Shown here: piece after piece, positions 17,483 through 25,648 of the stretch
How the letters are laid out: every line of letters begins with the position of its first letter
Position numbering within the stretch: position 1 is the stretch's first letter
Assembly (NCBI GenBank): GCA_001898835.1
Contig: MKVM01000001.1
Coordinates: 1,358,466-1,422,465 of the forward strand
DNA length: 64,000 nt
Direction of reading: 5' to 3'
Source of the DNA: Micrococcales bacterium 72-143
GTDB lineage: Bacteria > Actinomycetota > Actinomycetes > Actinomycetales > Microbacteriaceae
Made by a program: the position numbers and the translations under genes
Notes under the pieces: model-generated
The model's database searches: none
The model's input: only the letters and a program-made list of their open reading frames with translations
Told to the model about the DNA's origin: nothing

Positions 17483-18294
17483 GGCAGCTCCAGGGTCGGG
17501 ACGGTGAGGAGGATCGCAGCGGTCGCCGCGAGGAACAGGACGAGGTACACGACGTCGCGCGCACGGAACGGCACGAGGTGCCGCTCGGTGCGGGTGGGAT
17601 GGGCGCCGAAGGCACGGGAATCCATGGCGAGCGCGACCCGCTCGGCGTGCCGGATGCCGCCCGCCAGCAGCGGCACGGCATAGCCGAGGACGCGACGCGG
17701 TCCGGCGAGCGGTCCGCGGCCGCCTGCCATGCCGCGGACGCGGTGCGCCTGGCGGATCACGTCGAGCTCGTGCGCGAATCGCGGCACGAAGCGGAAGGCG
17801 GCGAGCGCCGTGTAGCCGATCCGGTACGGCACGCGCAGCTGCTGGACGAGCGCGCGGGCGACGTCCGGTCCCGTCGTGGTGAGCCCCGCGGTGAGGGACA
17901 GCACGACGATCGCCGCGAGCCGCAGCGCCGTGGCCGCGCCCACCTGCCACATCCCGAGGGTGAAGCGGTAGTCGCCCACCGCGAGCAGCACGACGGAGCC
18001 GTCGACGCGCGAGCCGTCGACCCACAGGCCGAAGCCGAGCGACAGCAGGAACGCCGCCGCGGGCACCACGAGGAACACGAGCGCCGCGGCACGGGCGGTG
18101 AGCGGGGCGCCGACGAGCAGCAGGACCCAGCCGAGCAGCAGGAACGCGAGGGGGACGGCGAGGTCTCGCGCGAACAGCAGTAGCGCGATCGCCGGCAGGG
18201 GCGCGGTGAGCTTGGCGATCGGGTTGAGCGCCGGCAGGAAGCGGACGCCGCCCCCCGGACGGGCTGCCGCGTAGGGGTCGACGGCCGCGCTCAT
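17479..18294 (-). CDS. ECF transporter transmembrane component (EcfT)
   Basis: Membrane coupling subunit of an energy-coupling-factor importer, 271 residues with about six hydrophobic segments. The Ala-Arg-Gly-type coupling helices are visible as AHRVRGMAGGRG and MDSRAFGAH, which contact the ATPases. It lies between the ATPase gene (4-bp overlap) and the siderophore-interacting protein gene (4-bp overlap), so all are co-translated. It most resembles YkoC/CbiQ proteins. The context suggests iron or a metal complex, not thiamine, as substrate; that is inference. Confidence 0.87.
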   Translation of the reverse strand: MSAAVDPYAAARPGGGVRFLPALNPIAKLTAPLPAIALLLFARDLAVPLAFLLLGWVLLLVGAPLTARAAALVFLVVPAAAFLLSLGFGLWVDGSRVDGSVVLLAVGDYRFTLGMWQVGAATALRLAAIVVLSLTAGLTTTGPDVARALVQQLRVPYRIGYTALAAFRFVPRFAHELDVIRQAHRVRGMAGGRGPLAGPRRVLGYAVPLLAGGIRHAERVALAMDSRAFGAHPTRTERHLVPFRARDVVYLVLFLAATAAILLTVPTLELP

Positions 18295-19997
18295 CCCGGT
18301 CCCCCGGCCGGCAGTTCGGCGAGACGCGTGATGCCGCGCCAGCGGGGATGGTGCCGCAGCGCGCGCGTCGCGCGAGCGAGCGGCGGATGCCGCAGCCCGG
18401 CCCGTTCGAGAGCGTCGCCCGCGAGCACCTCGCGGGTCGTGCCGTGGGCCACGAGCCGTCCCGCGCGCAGCACCGCGACGTGACTCGCGTAGTCGGCGAC
18501 GAGTTGCATGTCGTGGGTGACGACGAGCACGGTCGTCCCCTCGCGGCGGAGTCCCTCGAGCAGCTCGAGCAGCTCCACGGCGCGCTCGCGATCCTGCCCG
18601 AAGGTCGGCTCGTCGAGGGCGATCACGGGCGCGCCCGCGACGAGCGCGGTGCCGACCGAGAGCCGGCGCTTCTGACCTCCCGAGAGCAGGAACGGATGCT
18701 GCTCCCGCAGCTCGGCGAGCCCGAAGCGCCCAAGCAGCTCCTCGACGCGCGCGGCGACCTCCGCCTCCGGCAGCCGCTGGAGCTCGAGCCCGTGGGCGAG
18801 CTCGGCAGCGACGGTGTGGCGGATGAACTGGTGCTCGGGGTTCTGGAACACGAAGCCGACCGTGCGGGCGAGGGTGCGGGCGTCGACGCGGGCGGGGTCC
18901 AGCCCGGCGATCCGGATGCGTCCCCGCGGGGGCGCCTGGACCCCGGCGATCGCCTGCAGCAGGGTGGTCTTGCCCGCTCCGTTCTCGCCGACAATCGCGA
19001 GCAGCTCTCCCCGACGCACCTCGAGGTCGACGCGATCGAGGAGAGTCGCGCCGCGGCGCTGCACGGTGAGCCCCGAGACCCGCACCACGACCTCGCTCCC
19101 GGGGGCGGCATCCGCGGGCGCGGGGGGATCGGGCAGCGCCGCGATCGCGTCCAGCCCGTCGGCGAGCTCCCCCAGGGTCAGCGGCAGCGGCTCGAGCCGG
19201 ATGCCGGCGGCGCGCAGCCGGAGTCCGGCGAGGGCCGCGACCGGCAGCCACACCCCGAGCGCATGAAGCTCGTCGGCGCGGTCGCGCAGCACCGCGTCGA
19301 CCGTGCCGGACGCGGCGGGCCGCCCGTCCCGGTCGAGCACGACGACCCGGTCGACGAGCCCCGCGAGCTGGTCGAGGTTGTGCTCGACGAGCACGATCGC
19401 GACGTCGTGGGCGGCGACCACCTCGGCGAGCGCCGCGTAGACCTCCTCGATGCCGACCGGGTCGAGGTTCGCGGTCGGCTCGTCGAGCACGATGACCCGG
19501 GGACGGAGGGCGAGGGCGCAGGCGATCGCGAGGCGCTGCCGTCCTCCACCGGAGAGGCGGTCGGGGTTCTCCTCCCGGCGCTCCCAGAGACCCACGCGCC
19601 GCAGCGCCTCCTCCGCGCGCACGAGCACCTCGTCCACGGGCACGAGCAGGTTCTCGGGGCCGAAGCACACCTCGTCGAGCACGGTCCCCGTGACGAGCTG
19701 GCTGTCGGGGTCCTGGAATACCATCCCGACCTGGGCGCTCAGCCTACCCGGGGTGCTCTCGCGGGTGTCGACGCCCGACACCCGCACGACCCCCTCGAAC
19801 TCGGCGGGCAGCGCGTGCGGGATGAGGCCGTCGAGCGCGAGCGCGAGCGTCGACTTGCCCGAGCCCGACGGCCCGAGCAGCAGCACGACCTCGCCCGCCG
19901 CGACCTCGAGGTCCGCGCCGTCGGGAGTGTGTCGCGCCGCGCCGTCGTGACGGATGCGCACCCCGTGCGCCGCGAGCGGGGGGACGGCGGCGGTCAC
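18291..19997 (-). CDS. ECF transporter fused double ATPase (EcfA-EcfA')
   Basis: A 568-residue protein with two ABC ATPase domains in tandem, like YkoD. First domain: Walker A GPSGSGKST (42-50), signature LSGGGRQ, Walker B VIVLDEP. Second: Walker A GENGAGKTT near 333-341, signature LSGGQKRR, Walker B VIALDEP. Both sites keep the catalytic Glu. The GTG at 19997 overlaps the S-component stop by 4 bp. It powers the importer from the cytoplasmic side. The frame remains open upstream, but that part only shadows the S-component gene. Confidence 0.9.
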   Translation of the reverse strand: MTAAVPPLAAHGVRIRHDGAARHTPDGADLEVAAGEVVLLLGPSGSGKSTLALALDGLIPHALPAEFEGVVRVSGVDTRESTPGRLSAQVGMVFQDPDSQLVTGTVLDEVCFGPENLLVPVDEVLVRAEEALRRVGLWERREENPDRLSGGGRQRLAIACALALRPRVIVLDEPTANLDPVGIEEVYAALAEVVAAHDVAIVLVEHNLDQLAGLVDRVVVLDRDGRPAASGTVDAVLRDRADELHALGVWLPVAALAGLRLRAAGIRLEPLPLTLGELADGLDAIAALPDPPAPADAAPGSEVVVRVSGLTVQRRGATLLDRVDLEVRRGELLAIVGENGAGKTTLLQAIAGVQAPPRGRIRIAGLDPARVDARTLARTVGFVFQNPEHQFIRHTVAAELAHGLELQRLPEAEVAARVEELLGRFGLAELREQHPFLLSGGQKRRLSVGTALVAGAPVIALDEPTFGQDRERAVELLELLEGLRREGTTVLVVTHDMQLVADYASHVAVLRAGRLVAHGTTREVLAGDALERAGLRHPPLARATRALRHHPRWRGITRLAELPAGGPG

Positions 19998-20587
19998 CCC
20001 TCGACCGCGGGCGGGGCGGGCGCCGGGGGCGGCACTGACGGGGTGCGCCGCGGACGTGCGACGCCCGCGGCCTGCAGGCGGCCCGCGAGGAACTGCGCGA
20101 GCCAGGTGAAGAACGCGGCGCTCGCGAGCGTCAGCACGGCGAAGACGCCGAGCACCCACCACGCAAAGGCCGCGAGGTCGAAGCCCACGACGTAGAAGGG
20201 GATGACGAGCAGCTGGGAGAGCGGATGCGCGATCCAGAACATCCGCCGCGACCCGAAGCGGTACAGCGTGACGGCGAACGGCAGCTCGAGGATGACCCCG
20301 AAGATGACGGTGCTCCAGATCTGCGCGACCCCGTATGGCGTGAAGGGCGCGTTGACGAGCGCCGCGACGAGGAGCGTGAAGAGGCCGATCCCGGGGGCCT
20401 TGAAGAGCACCTGGGACAGCATCCCGGGCAGCACCCACACGCCGAACACGGCGACGATGAGCAGGGTCGCGAGGGGCGTCGTGTTGATCGCGATGAAGAC
20501 CCAGTTCAGGGCGATGGCGAGCACGCCGCCCGCCGCGCCGATCGCGGCGGCGCTCAGGAAGACGCGGGTCGAGTACGGGTTGCGCAT
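19994..20587 (-). CDS. ECF transporter substrate-binding S component (YkoE-like)
   Basis: Substrate-specific membrane subunit of 197 residues with about six helices and a Pro-rich C-terminal tail. The overall pattern fits the YkoE family, which in Bacillus is linked to thiamine precursor uptake. Here there is no TPP riboswitch; instead an IdeR/DtxR-like iron box lies 20-37 bp before the ATG and a siderophore-interacting protein closes the operon, so the cargo is more likely heme, a siderophore or another iron-linked compound. First gene of the operon. Confidence 0.83.
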   Translation of the reverse strand: MRNPYSTRVFLSAAAIGAAGGVLAIALNWVFIAINTTPLATLLIVAVFGVWVLPGMLSQVLFKAPGIGLFTLLVAALVNAPFTPYGVAQIWSTVIFGVILELPFAVTLYRFGSRRMFWIAHPLSQLLVIPFYVVGFDLAAFAWWVLGVFAVLTLASAAFFTWLAQFLAGRLQAAGVARPRRTPSVPPPAPAPPAVEG

Positions 20588-20606
20588 GCGGGTCGATTCT
20601 CGAGGA

Positions 20607-20624
20607 GGTTAGGCAAGCCTAACC
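20607..20624 (-). promoter_or_regulatory. IdeR/DtxR-type iron box
   Basis: GGTTAGGC-AA-GCCTAACC is a perfect palindrome with 8-bp arms, matching the core of the actinobacterial iron box (TTAGGTTAGSCTAACCTAA) around TTAGGC/GCCTAA. It lies 20-37 bp upstream of the ECF S-component ATG, where it would cover the promoter. IdeR with Fe(II) would repress the operon when iron is plentiful. Confidence 0.8.
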
Positions 20625-20648
20625 GACTCGTACGCGCCGTGGGACGGC

Positions 20649-20909
20649 TCAGCCGGATGCGGGCTCCGGGCAGTAGAGGAGCGTGCGCCCGTCGCTGGTC
20701 CCCTTGGCGTGCTCGGCCATGGGCGCACCGCACAGCGGGCAGGCGCGCTCGCGGGCGGGCGCCTGGGCGGGCTCGTCGTAGGGGCCGAGGGGCGGCGGCC
20801 CGAGCCACGGGAAGAGGCGGCGGTTGAGCCGGTTGAAGAAACCCTGGCCCCCCGCGAAGTCGTTGCCGCGGCTGAAGCCGCCGCTCGCGCCCGCATTCCT
20901 TCGTGTCAT
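20649..20909 (-). CDS. Small zinc-ribbon-like protein
   Basis: An 86-residue protein: a Gly/Asn/Arg-rich N-terminal half, a FPWLGPPPLGPYD segment, then CPLCGAPM and a later YCP that look like three ligands of a zinc ribbon. I do not recognise a function. The ATG at 20909 has a minus-strand -10 box TACACT ending 7 nt upstream, suggesting leaderless transcription. It is divergent from an OhrR-like MarR gene, and the operator between them covers its -10 box, so it is probably that regulator's target. Confidence 0.6.
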   Translation of the reverse strand: MTRRNAGASGGFSRGNDFAGGQGFFNRLNRRLFPWLGPPPLGPYDEPAQAPARERACPLCGAPMAEHAKGTSDGRTLLYCPEPASG

Positions 20910-20914
20910 AATCA

Positions 20915-20926
20915 TTAGTGTACTAA
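20915..20926. promoter_or_regulatory. MarR/OhrR-type operator
   Basis: TTAGT-GT-ACTAA has perfect 5-bp arms and is flanked by partly symmetric ATCA/TGAT. It sits between the divergent zinc-ribbon and MarR genes and overlaps the -10 box of the former (20917-20922, minus strand). The MarR -10 box TACGAT is at 20936-20941. Confidence 0.6.
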
Positions 20927-20948
20927 CTGATTGCATACGATGAGACCC

Positions 20949-21383
20949 ATGGCCGACTCCCCCGATCTGCTCGCCCTCGAGAACCAGGTGTGCTTCGCGC
21001 TCGCCGTCGCCTCGCGCGGCGTCAACGCCGTGTACCGCCCGCTGCTCGAGCCGCTCGGCCTCACGCATCCGCAGTACCTCGTGATGCTGGCGCTCTGGGA
21101 GCACAGCCCGCGCTCGGTCCGAGAGCTCGGCGAGGAGCTGCAGCTCGACCCCGCGACGCTCTCGCCGCTGCTCAAGCGACTCGAGGCGCTCGGCTACGTG
21201 AGCCGCCGGCGCCGCCCCGCCGACGAGCGCGTGCTCGAGATCGCCACGACGGATGCCGGCGCCGCCCTCCGCGCGCAGGCCGAGACCATCCCGCCCCGCA
21301 TCGTCGACCGGCTCGGCATGAGTCACGAGGAGCTGGACGCGCTGCGCCGGGCGCTCCACCGCGTGATCGCCGCCGCGCGCTGA
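20949..21383 (+). CDS. MarR family regulator, OhrR-like
   Basis: Winged-helix repressor of 144 residues. The N-terminal ENQVCFALAVASRGVNAVYRP matches OhrR, in which that cysteine (here about residue 14) senses organic peroxides. The wing and recognition helix follow (SVRELGEELQLDPATLSPLL, RRRPADERV). The ATG at 20949 is preferred to 20940 because the -10 box TACGAT ends 7 nt before it. No ohr gene is adjacent; the divergent zinc-ribbon gene may be the target instead. Peroxide sensing is inferred from the cysteine. Confidence 0.83.
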   Translation: MADSPDLLALENQVCFALAVASRGVNAVYRPLLEPLGLTHPQYLVMLALWEHSPRSVRELGEELQLDPATLSPLLKRLEALGYVSRRRRPADERVLEIATTDAGAALRAQAETIPPRIVDRLGMSHEELDALRRALHRVIAAAR

Positions 21384-21393
21384 GCTGTATCCG

Positions 21394-21422
21394 TTGCATT
21401 AGTGTGCGTCGCACACTATGGT
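21394..21422 (+). promoter_or_regulatory. PadR promoter with operator in the spacer
   Basis: TTGCAT (21394-21399), 17-bp spacer and TATGGT (21417-21422) form a promoter ending 7 nt before the PadR ATG. The 17-bp palindrome AGTGTGCG-T-CGCACACT (21401-21417) fills the spacer, so bound PadR would block RNA polymerase. A smaller GTGTGACAC symmetry (21421-21429) runs up to the start codon. Confidence 0.75.
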
Positions 21423-21429
21423 GTGACAC

Positions 21430-21765
21430 ATGTACGACGACGAGGTGCTCGCCACCCACCTGCAGGAGCTGCGGCGGGGCACCATCGTGCTCGCCTGCCT
21501 CCTGCTGCTGAAGCGGCCCGACTACGGCTACGCGCTCATCGAGGCGCTCGACGCGCGCGGCTTCGCCACCGACGCCAACACGCTCTACCCGCTGCTGCGC
21601 CGGCTCGAGAAGCAGGGCCTGCTCGTCTCGGAGTGGGACACCGCCGAGGCACGGCCCCGCAAGTTCTACCGCACGAGCGACGACGGGGCGGCCCTCGCCG
21701 AGCTCCTCACCGCCGAGTGGCGCTCGCTCGACACCGCGTTCGACACGCTGAAGGAGCTGTCATGA
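21430..21765 (+). CDS. PadR family transcriptional regulator
   Basis: Winged-helix repressor of 111 residues with the typical LRRGTIVLACLLLLKRPDYGY opening, the NTLYPLLRRLEKQGLL recognition and wing region, and RKFYRTSDDGAA. Short PadR-s2 type without a long C-terminal domain. Its stop overlaps the start of a DUF1700-like membrane protein by 4 bp (ATGA), the usual PadR and DUF1700 pairing. The palindrome in its own promoter implies autorepression. Confidence 0.87.
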   Translation: MYDDEVLATHLQELRRGTIVLACLLLLKRPDYGYALIEALDARGFATDANTLYPLLRRLEKQGLLVSEWDTAEARPRKFYRTSDDGAALAELLTAEWRSLDTAFDTLKELS

Positions 21766-22709
21766 CCTCGTCCACCCTCACCGACCGCTACGTCTCCGCC
21801 GTCATCCGCGGGGTCCCCGCGAAGCAGCGCGCCGACCTCGAGCAGGAGCTGCGCGCATCCCTCGCCGACGCGATCGACGACCGGCGCGAGGCCGGCGCCG
21901 ACGCGAAGACCGCCGAGCACGACGCGATCGTCGAGCTCGGCGACCCGATCGTGCTCACAGCCCGCTACACCGGACGGCCCCTCACGCTCGTCGGCCCGGC
22001 GCTCTACGCGGACTGGAAGCGCCTGCTCACCGTGCTCGAGCTCATCGTGGTGCCCATCGTGTTCGCGACCCTCGTGATCGTCGGGATCGTGAAGGGCGAC
22101 ACGCTCGGCGGCGTGATCGGCGGCGCCGTGTGGACCGCGTTCTCGGTGGCCGTGCAGCTCGCCTTCTGGGTCACGGCGACCTTCGCGCTCATCGAGCGGA
22201 TGCCGTCGACAGCCGAGCGGAAGCTCGTGCGGTGGACACCCGACATGCTGCCCGAGACCTCCGCGAAGCTCACGAGCCGCACCGAGTTCATCGTCGAGAC
22301 GACGCTCGCCGCCCTGCTCGTCACCGCGTTCCTGCTCTCGCCGTTCGTGAGCCCCTTCGCCGACGCGGCGGGCGCGCCCGTCCCCTTCTTCGACCCGTGG
22401 ATCTGGCAGACCGGGCTCGCGGTCGTGCTCGTCGTCGTGCCGCTGCTGCAGGTCGGCGCCAACGCCCTCAAGCTGCGCGGGCGGTGGACGATGCCCCTCG
22501 CCGTCGGCGCGACCCTCGTCGACGTGGTCGGCGCGGTCGTGCTCATCGTGCTCGGCGCGACCGACCACCTCCTGAACCGGGCGTTCTTCACGGCGGCGGG
22601 ATGGCCGCTCGAAGCGGTCGGCGTCGTGAACGTCATCGTGATCGTCGTCGGCGCGCTCGCGATCGCCACCTCGGCCTGGGAGAACATCCGCTCCGTGCGG
22701 AAGGTCTGA
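21762..22709 (+). CDS. DUF1700/permease-prefix membrane protein
   Basis: A 315-residue protein: cytoplasmic N-terminal helical domain (YVSAVIRGVPAKQRADLEQEL, then a charged helix) of the DUF1700 or permease-prefix type, followed by about six hydrophobic segments in three pairs. It overlaps the PadR gene by 4 bp and is surely co-translated. In other bacteria this pair controls membrane stress or antibiotic responses, but no direct function can be read here. Confidence 0.78.
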   Translation: MTSSTLTDRYVSAVIRGVPAKQRADLEQELRASLADAIDDRREAGADAKTAEHDAIVELGDPIVLTARYTGRPLTLVGPALYADWKRLLTVLELIVVPIVFATLVIVGIVKGDTLGGVIGGAVWTAFSVAVQLAFWVTATFALIERMPSTAERKLVRWTPDMLPETSAKLTSRTEFIVETTLAALLVTAFLLSPFVSPFADAAGAPVPFFDPWIWQTGLAVVLVVVPLLQVGANALKLRGRWTMPLAVGATLVDVVGAVVLIVLGATDHLLNRAFFTAAGWPLEAVGVVNVIVIVVGALAIATSAWENIRSVRKV

Positions 22710-22741
22710 GGGCCCCGCGGTCCCGAGCGCACCGACGCGCG

Positions 22742-23977
22742 TCAGCGAGCGCGCGGCGTGAGCCGTTCGAGTTGGGTCACGTGGGCGGGTTCGAGTTCGG
22801 CGAGGGTCGAGGTGCCGAGGAGTTTCATGGTGCGGATGAGCTCTCCGGTGAGGATCTCGATCGTGCGGTCGACGCCGGCGCGTCCGCCGGCCATGAGCCC
22901 GTAGAGGTAGGCGCGGCCGATCATCGTGAACCTCGCCCCGAGGGCGATGCAGGCGACGATGTCGGCGCCGTTCATGATGCCGGTGTCGACGCCGATCTCG
23001 ACATCCGCCCCCACCTCGCGCACCACATCCGGAAGCAGGTGGAACGGGATGGGCGCCCGATCGAGCTGGCGGCCGCCGTGGTTGGAGAGCACGATGCCGT
23101 CGACGCCGCGGTCGGCGAGCGCCCGCGCGTCATCGACGTTCTGCACCCCCTTGATGACGATCTTGCCGGGCCACATCCCGCGGATGACGTCGAGGTCGTC
23201 GAAGGAGATCGTCGGATCCATGGCGGCGTCGAGCAGTTCCCCGACCGTGCCGCCCGTCGTCGACAGCGACGCGAACTCGAGCTTCGGGGTCGTGAGGAAG
23301 TCGAACCACCACCACGGCCGCGGGATCGCGTTGACGATCGTGCCGAGGGTGAGCTGCGGGGGGATCGAGAAGCCGTTGCGCTTGTCGCGCAGCCGCGCAC
23401 CGGCGACGGGGGTGTCGACCGTGAAGTGCAGGGTGTCGAAGCCCGCCGCGGCGGCCCGCTCGACGAGCCCGTAGGAGATCGACCGGTCGCGCATGACGTA
23501 GAGCTGGAACCAGTTGCGGCCATCCGGGTTCGCCGCCTTGACGTCCTCGATCGAGGTCGTGCCGAGCGTCGACAGCGTGAACGGGATGCCCGCCGCGCCC
23601 GCGGCGCCCGCTCCAGCGACCTCGCCCTCGGTCTGCATGAGGCGCGTGAAACCGGTCGGCGCGATCGCGAGTGGGAAGGCGGACGGTCCGCCGAGGATCG
23701 TCGAGCTCGTGTCGACGTCGGCCGCCGGGCGCAGGATGCGGGGGCTGAACTCGACGTCCTCGAACGCCTGACGCGCGCGCGCGAGCGACAGCTCGCCCTC
23801 GGCGGCTCCGTCCGTGTAGTCGAAGGCCGCCTTCGGGGTGCGGCGCTTGGCGATGTCGCGGAGGTCGGAGATGGTGAGCGCCTTCGAGAGCCGGCGCTTG
23901 CGCGCGTCGAACTCGGGCCTCTTGAACTTCATGAGCTCGAAGAGCTCGACGGGGCGGGGGAACTGACGCTTGACCAC
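22742..23977 (-). CDS. lldD: L-lactate dehydrogenase (FMN-dependent, quinone-linked)
   Basis: Oxidises L-lactate to pyruvate at the inner face of the membrane, passing electrons to quinone. The 411-residue protein has the FMN alpha-hydroxy-acid oxidase barrel; the active-site signature SNHGGRQLD with catalytic His is near residue 298, and [16 protein letters not shown] and WFQLYV are conserved. It starts 6 bp after a GntR regulator gene, forming a two-gene lactate operon. Nearby glpX and pckG would send the resulting carbon into gluconeogenesis. Other 2-hydroxy acids cannot be excluded. Confidence 0.9.
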   Translation of the reverse strand: MVKRQFPRPVELFELMKFKRPEFDARKRRLSKALTISDLRDIAKRRTPKAAFDYTDGAAEGELSLARARQAFEDVEFSPRILRPAADVDTSSTILGGPSAFPLAIAPTGFTRLMQTEGEVAGAGAAGAAGIPFTLSTLGTTSIEDVKAANPDGRNWFQLYVMRDRSISYGLVERAAAAGFDTLHFTVDTPVAGARLRDKRNGFSIPPQLTLGTIVNAIPRPWWWFDFLTTPKLEFASLSTTGGTVGELLDAAMDPTISFDDLDVIRGMWPGKIVIKGVQNVDDARALADRGVDGIVLSNHGGRQLDRAPIPFHLLPDVVREVGADVEIGVDTGIMNGADIVACIALGARFTMIGRAYLYGLMAGGRAGVDRTIEILTGELIRTMKLLGTSTLAELEPAHVTQLERLTPRAR

Positions 23978-23983
23978 CGTGGG

Positions 23984-24634
23984 TCACCTTCCGTGGGTGT
24001 CGAGATGCGCGAGCAGGCGGTCGCGCGACGCGAGGATGTGGGCGCGGGTGAGGTGCTCGGCGAGCGCCGGGTCGCCCTCGGCGACGGCGGCGAGGATGCG
24101 GCCGTGCTCGGCGGCCACCTCGCGCGTCGAACGCAGCCGGTGCGCGTCGACCTGGGCGAGCGCGAACTCGATCTCGCCCATGAGCTGGTCGTGCAGGCGC
24201 GGCAGCCGCGTCGTGGGGGCGCCCTGCACGAGGGCTCGATGGAAGGCCAGGTCGATCGCCCAGTAGGAGGCATCGGCGTCGAGCGCGAGCAGCCGATCGT
24301 GCGCGGCGGATGCGGCGTCCGGCACGACGGCGGTGGCCGCGAGGAGGGCGACGGCGGCGGATTCCACGGCCGCCCGCGCCGCGAACAGGTCGGCGATGTC
24401 GTCACGGCCGAGTCGGCGCACGCGGGCCGCGTGATGCGGCTCCCGCTCGAGGATGCCGTCCGCGACGAGCCTGTCGATCGCGATGCGCGCCGTGGGGCGA
24501 GCGACGCCGAAGCTGTCGGAGACGAGGGCCTCGGTGACGGCCGCGCCGGGGGCGATGGTGCCCGCGAGGATCGCGGTGCGGAGTGCCGCGAACACGGCGT
24601 CGGGGCGCACCGTGCCCGCGGCATCCGTCGTCAT
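23984..24634 (-). CDS. GntR/FCD-family regulator, LldR-like
   Basis: DNA-binding regulator of 216 residues: N-terminal winged helix (ALVSDSFGVARPTARIAIDRL) and all-helical FCD effector domain with the metal-binding pattern ending in HGRILAAV and AHILASRDR. It precedes lldD by 6 bp, so lactate is the likely effector. A double palindrome right before its ATG matches the FadR/LldR operator form, indicating autoregulation of the operon. Confidence 0.87.
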   Translation of the reverse strand: MTTDAAGTVRPDAVFAALRTAILAGTIAPGAAVTEALVSDSFGVARPTARIAIDRLVADGILEREPHHAARVRRLGRDDIADLFAARAAVESAAVALLAATAVVPDAASAAHDRLLALDADASYWAIDLAFHRALVQGAPTTRLPRLHDQLMGEIEFALAQVDAHRLRSTREVAAEHGRILAAVAEGDPALAEHLTRAHILASRDRLLAHLDTHGR

Positions 24635-24635
24635 G

Positions 24636-24666
24636 ATTGTTAGACAATATCAGATTGTCTAACAAT
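24636..24666 (-). promoter_or_regulatory. GntR (LldR-like) operator
   Basis: ATTGTTAGACAAT (24636-24648) and its exact complement ATTGTCTAACAAT (24654-24666) form 13-bp arms with a 5-bp spacer. Each arm is itself a palindrome, ATTGT-N3-ACAAT, fitting the FadR-subfamily consensus TNGTNNNACNA, so two dimers could bind side by side. It ends 1 bp before the regulator's ATG and 4 bp after the glpX stop. Confidence 0.8.
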
Positions 24667-24670
24667 CCAG

Positions 24671-25648
24671 CTACTCCCAGCGGGAGGCGCGGTAGTCGGC
24701 CGTGATGCGGCGCACGGTGCCCGAGCGGCCGCGCACCACGATCGACTCGGTGCGGATCACCGGCCCGAGCTTGCGCACCCCGTCGAGCAGAGCCCCGTCC
24801 GTGACGCCGGTAGCGACGAAGAAGGTGTTCTCGCCGCGCACGAGCTCGTCGGCCTCGTAGACGTGGTCGAACAGCAGACCCGCCGCCTCCCCGCGCTCGC
24901 GCTCCGCGTCGTCGCCCGGCGCGAGCCGCCCCTGGATGAGCCCGCCGAGCGCCTTCACGGCGCACGCCGTCGCGACGCCCTCGGGGCTGCCGCCGATGCC
25001 GACGCACATGTCGAGTCCGCCGTCGAGCGAGGCCGCCGCGATGCCGCCCGCGACATCCCCGTCGAGCAGCAGCCGCACCCCGGCGCCCGCCGCACGGATG
25101 TCCGCCACCAGACCCTCGTGCCGGGGCCGGTCGAGCACGCCCACCGCGAGGTCGCCGACCCTCTTGCCGGACGCCTTCGCGAGGGCCCGCAGGTTGTCGC
25201 CGATGGGGCGCCGGATGTCGACCACGCCGACCCCCGCCTCCCCCGTCACGATCTTGTCCATGTAGAAGACGCTCGACGCGTCGAGCATCGTGCCGCGGTC
25301 GGACGCGGCGATCATCGAGATCGCGTTCGGCCGGCCCCCCGCGGTGAGCGAGGTGCCGTCGATGGGGTCGACGGCGATGTCGCACTCGGGCCCGTCGCCC
25401 GTGCCGACCACCTCGCCGTTGAACAGCATGGGCGCCTTGTCCTTCTCGCCCTCGCCGATGACGACCGTGCCGCGGAAGGCCACCGTGCCGAGGAAGGCGC
25501 GCATGGCATCCACCGCGGCCCCGTCTGCAGCGTTCTTGTCGCCGAGCCCGACGAAGGCCGAGGCGCGGATCGCCGCCGCCTCCGTCGCGCGCACGAGCTC
25601 GAGGGCGAGGTTGCGGTCGGGCACCGCGGTGCCGAGGACGAAGCTCAC
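24671..25648 (-). CDS. glpX: Fructose-1,6-bisphosphatase class II
   Basis: Gluconeogenic phosphatase converting fructose-1,6-bisphosphate to fructose-6-phosphate, 325 residues. Metal and substrate motifs [15 protein letters not shown] and DPIDGTS are present, with the closing [11 protein letters not shown] region. The GTG at 25648 overlaps the pckG stop by 4 bp (GTGA), showing translational coupling to PEP carboxykinase. Actinobacteria generally rely on this class of FBPase, so it is likely essential for growth on lactate or acetate. Confidence 0.92.
   Translation of the reverse strand: MSFVLGTAVPDRNLALELVRATEAAAIRASAFVGLGDKNAADGAAVDAMRAFLGTVAFRGTVVIGEGEKDKAPMLFNGEVVGTGDGPECDIAVDPIDGTSLTAGGRPNAISMIAASDRGTMLDASSVFYMDKIVTGEAGVGVVDIRRPIGDNLRALAKASGKRVGDLAVGVLDRPRHEGLVADIRAAGAGVRLLLDGDVAGGIAAASLDGGLDMCVGIGGSPEGVATACAVKALGGLIQGRLAPGDDAERERGEAAGLLFDHVYEADELVRGENTFFVATGVTDGALLDGVRKLGPVIRTESIVVRGRSGTVRRITADYRASRWE

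Noticed and set aside
20588-20648. TPP riboswitch expected before a YkoE-like gene
   Set aside because: The gap is short and holds only the iron box; no THI-box conserved bases are seen.
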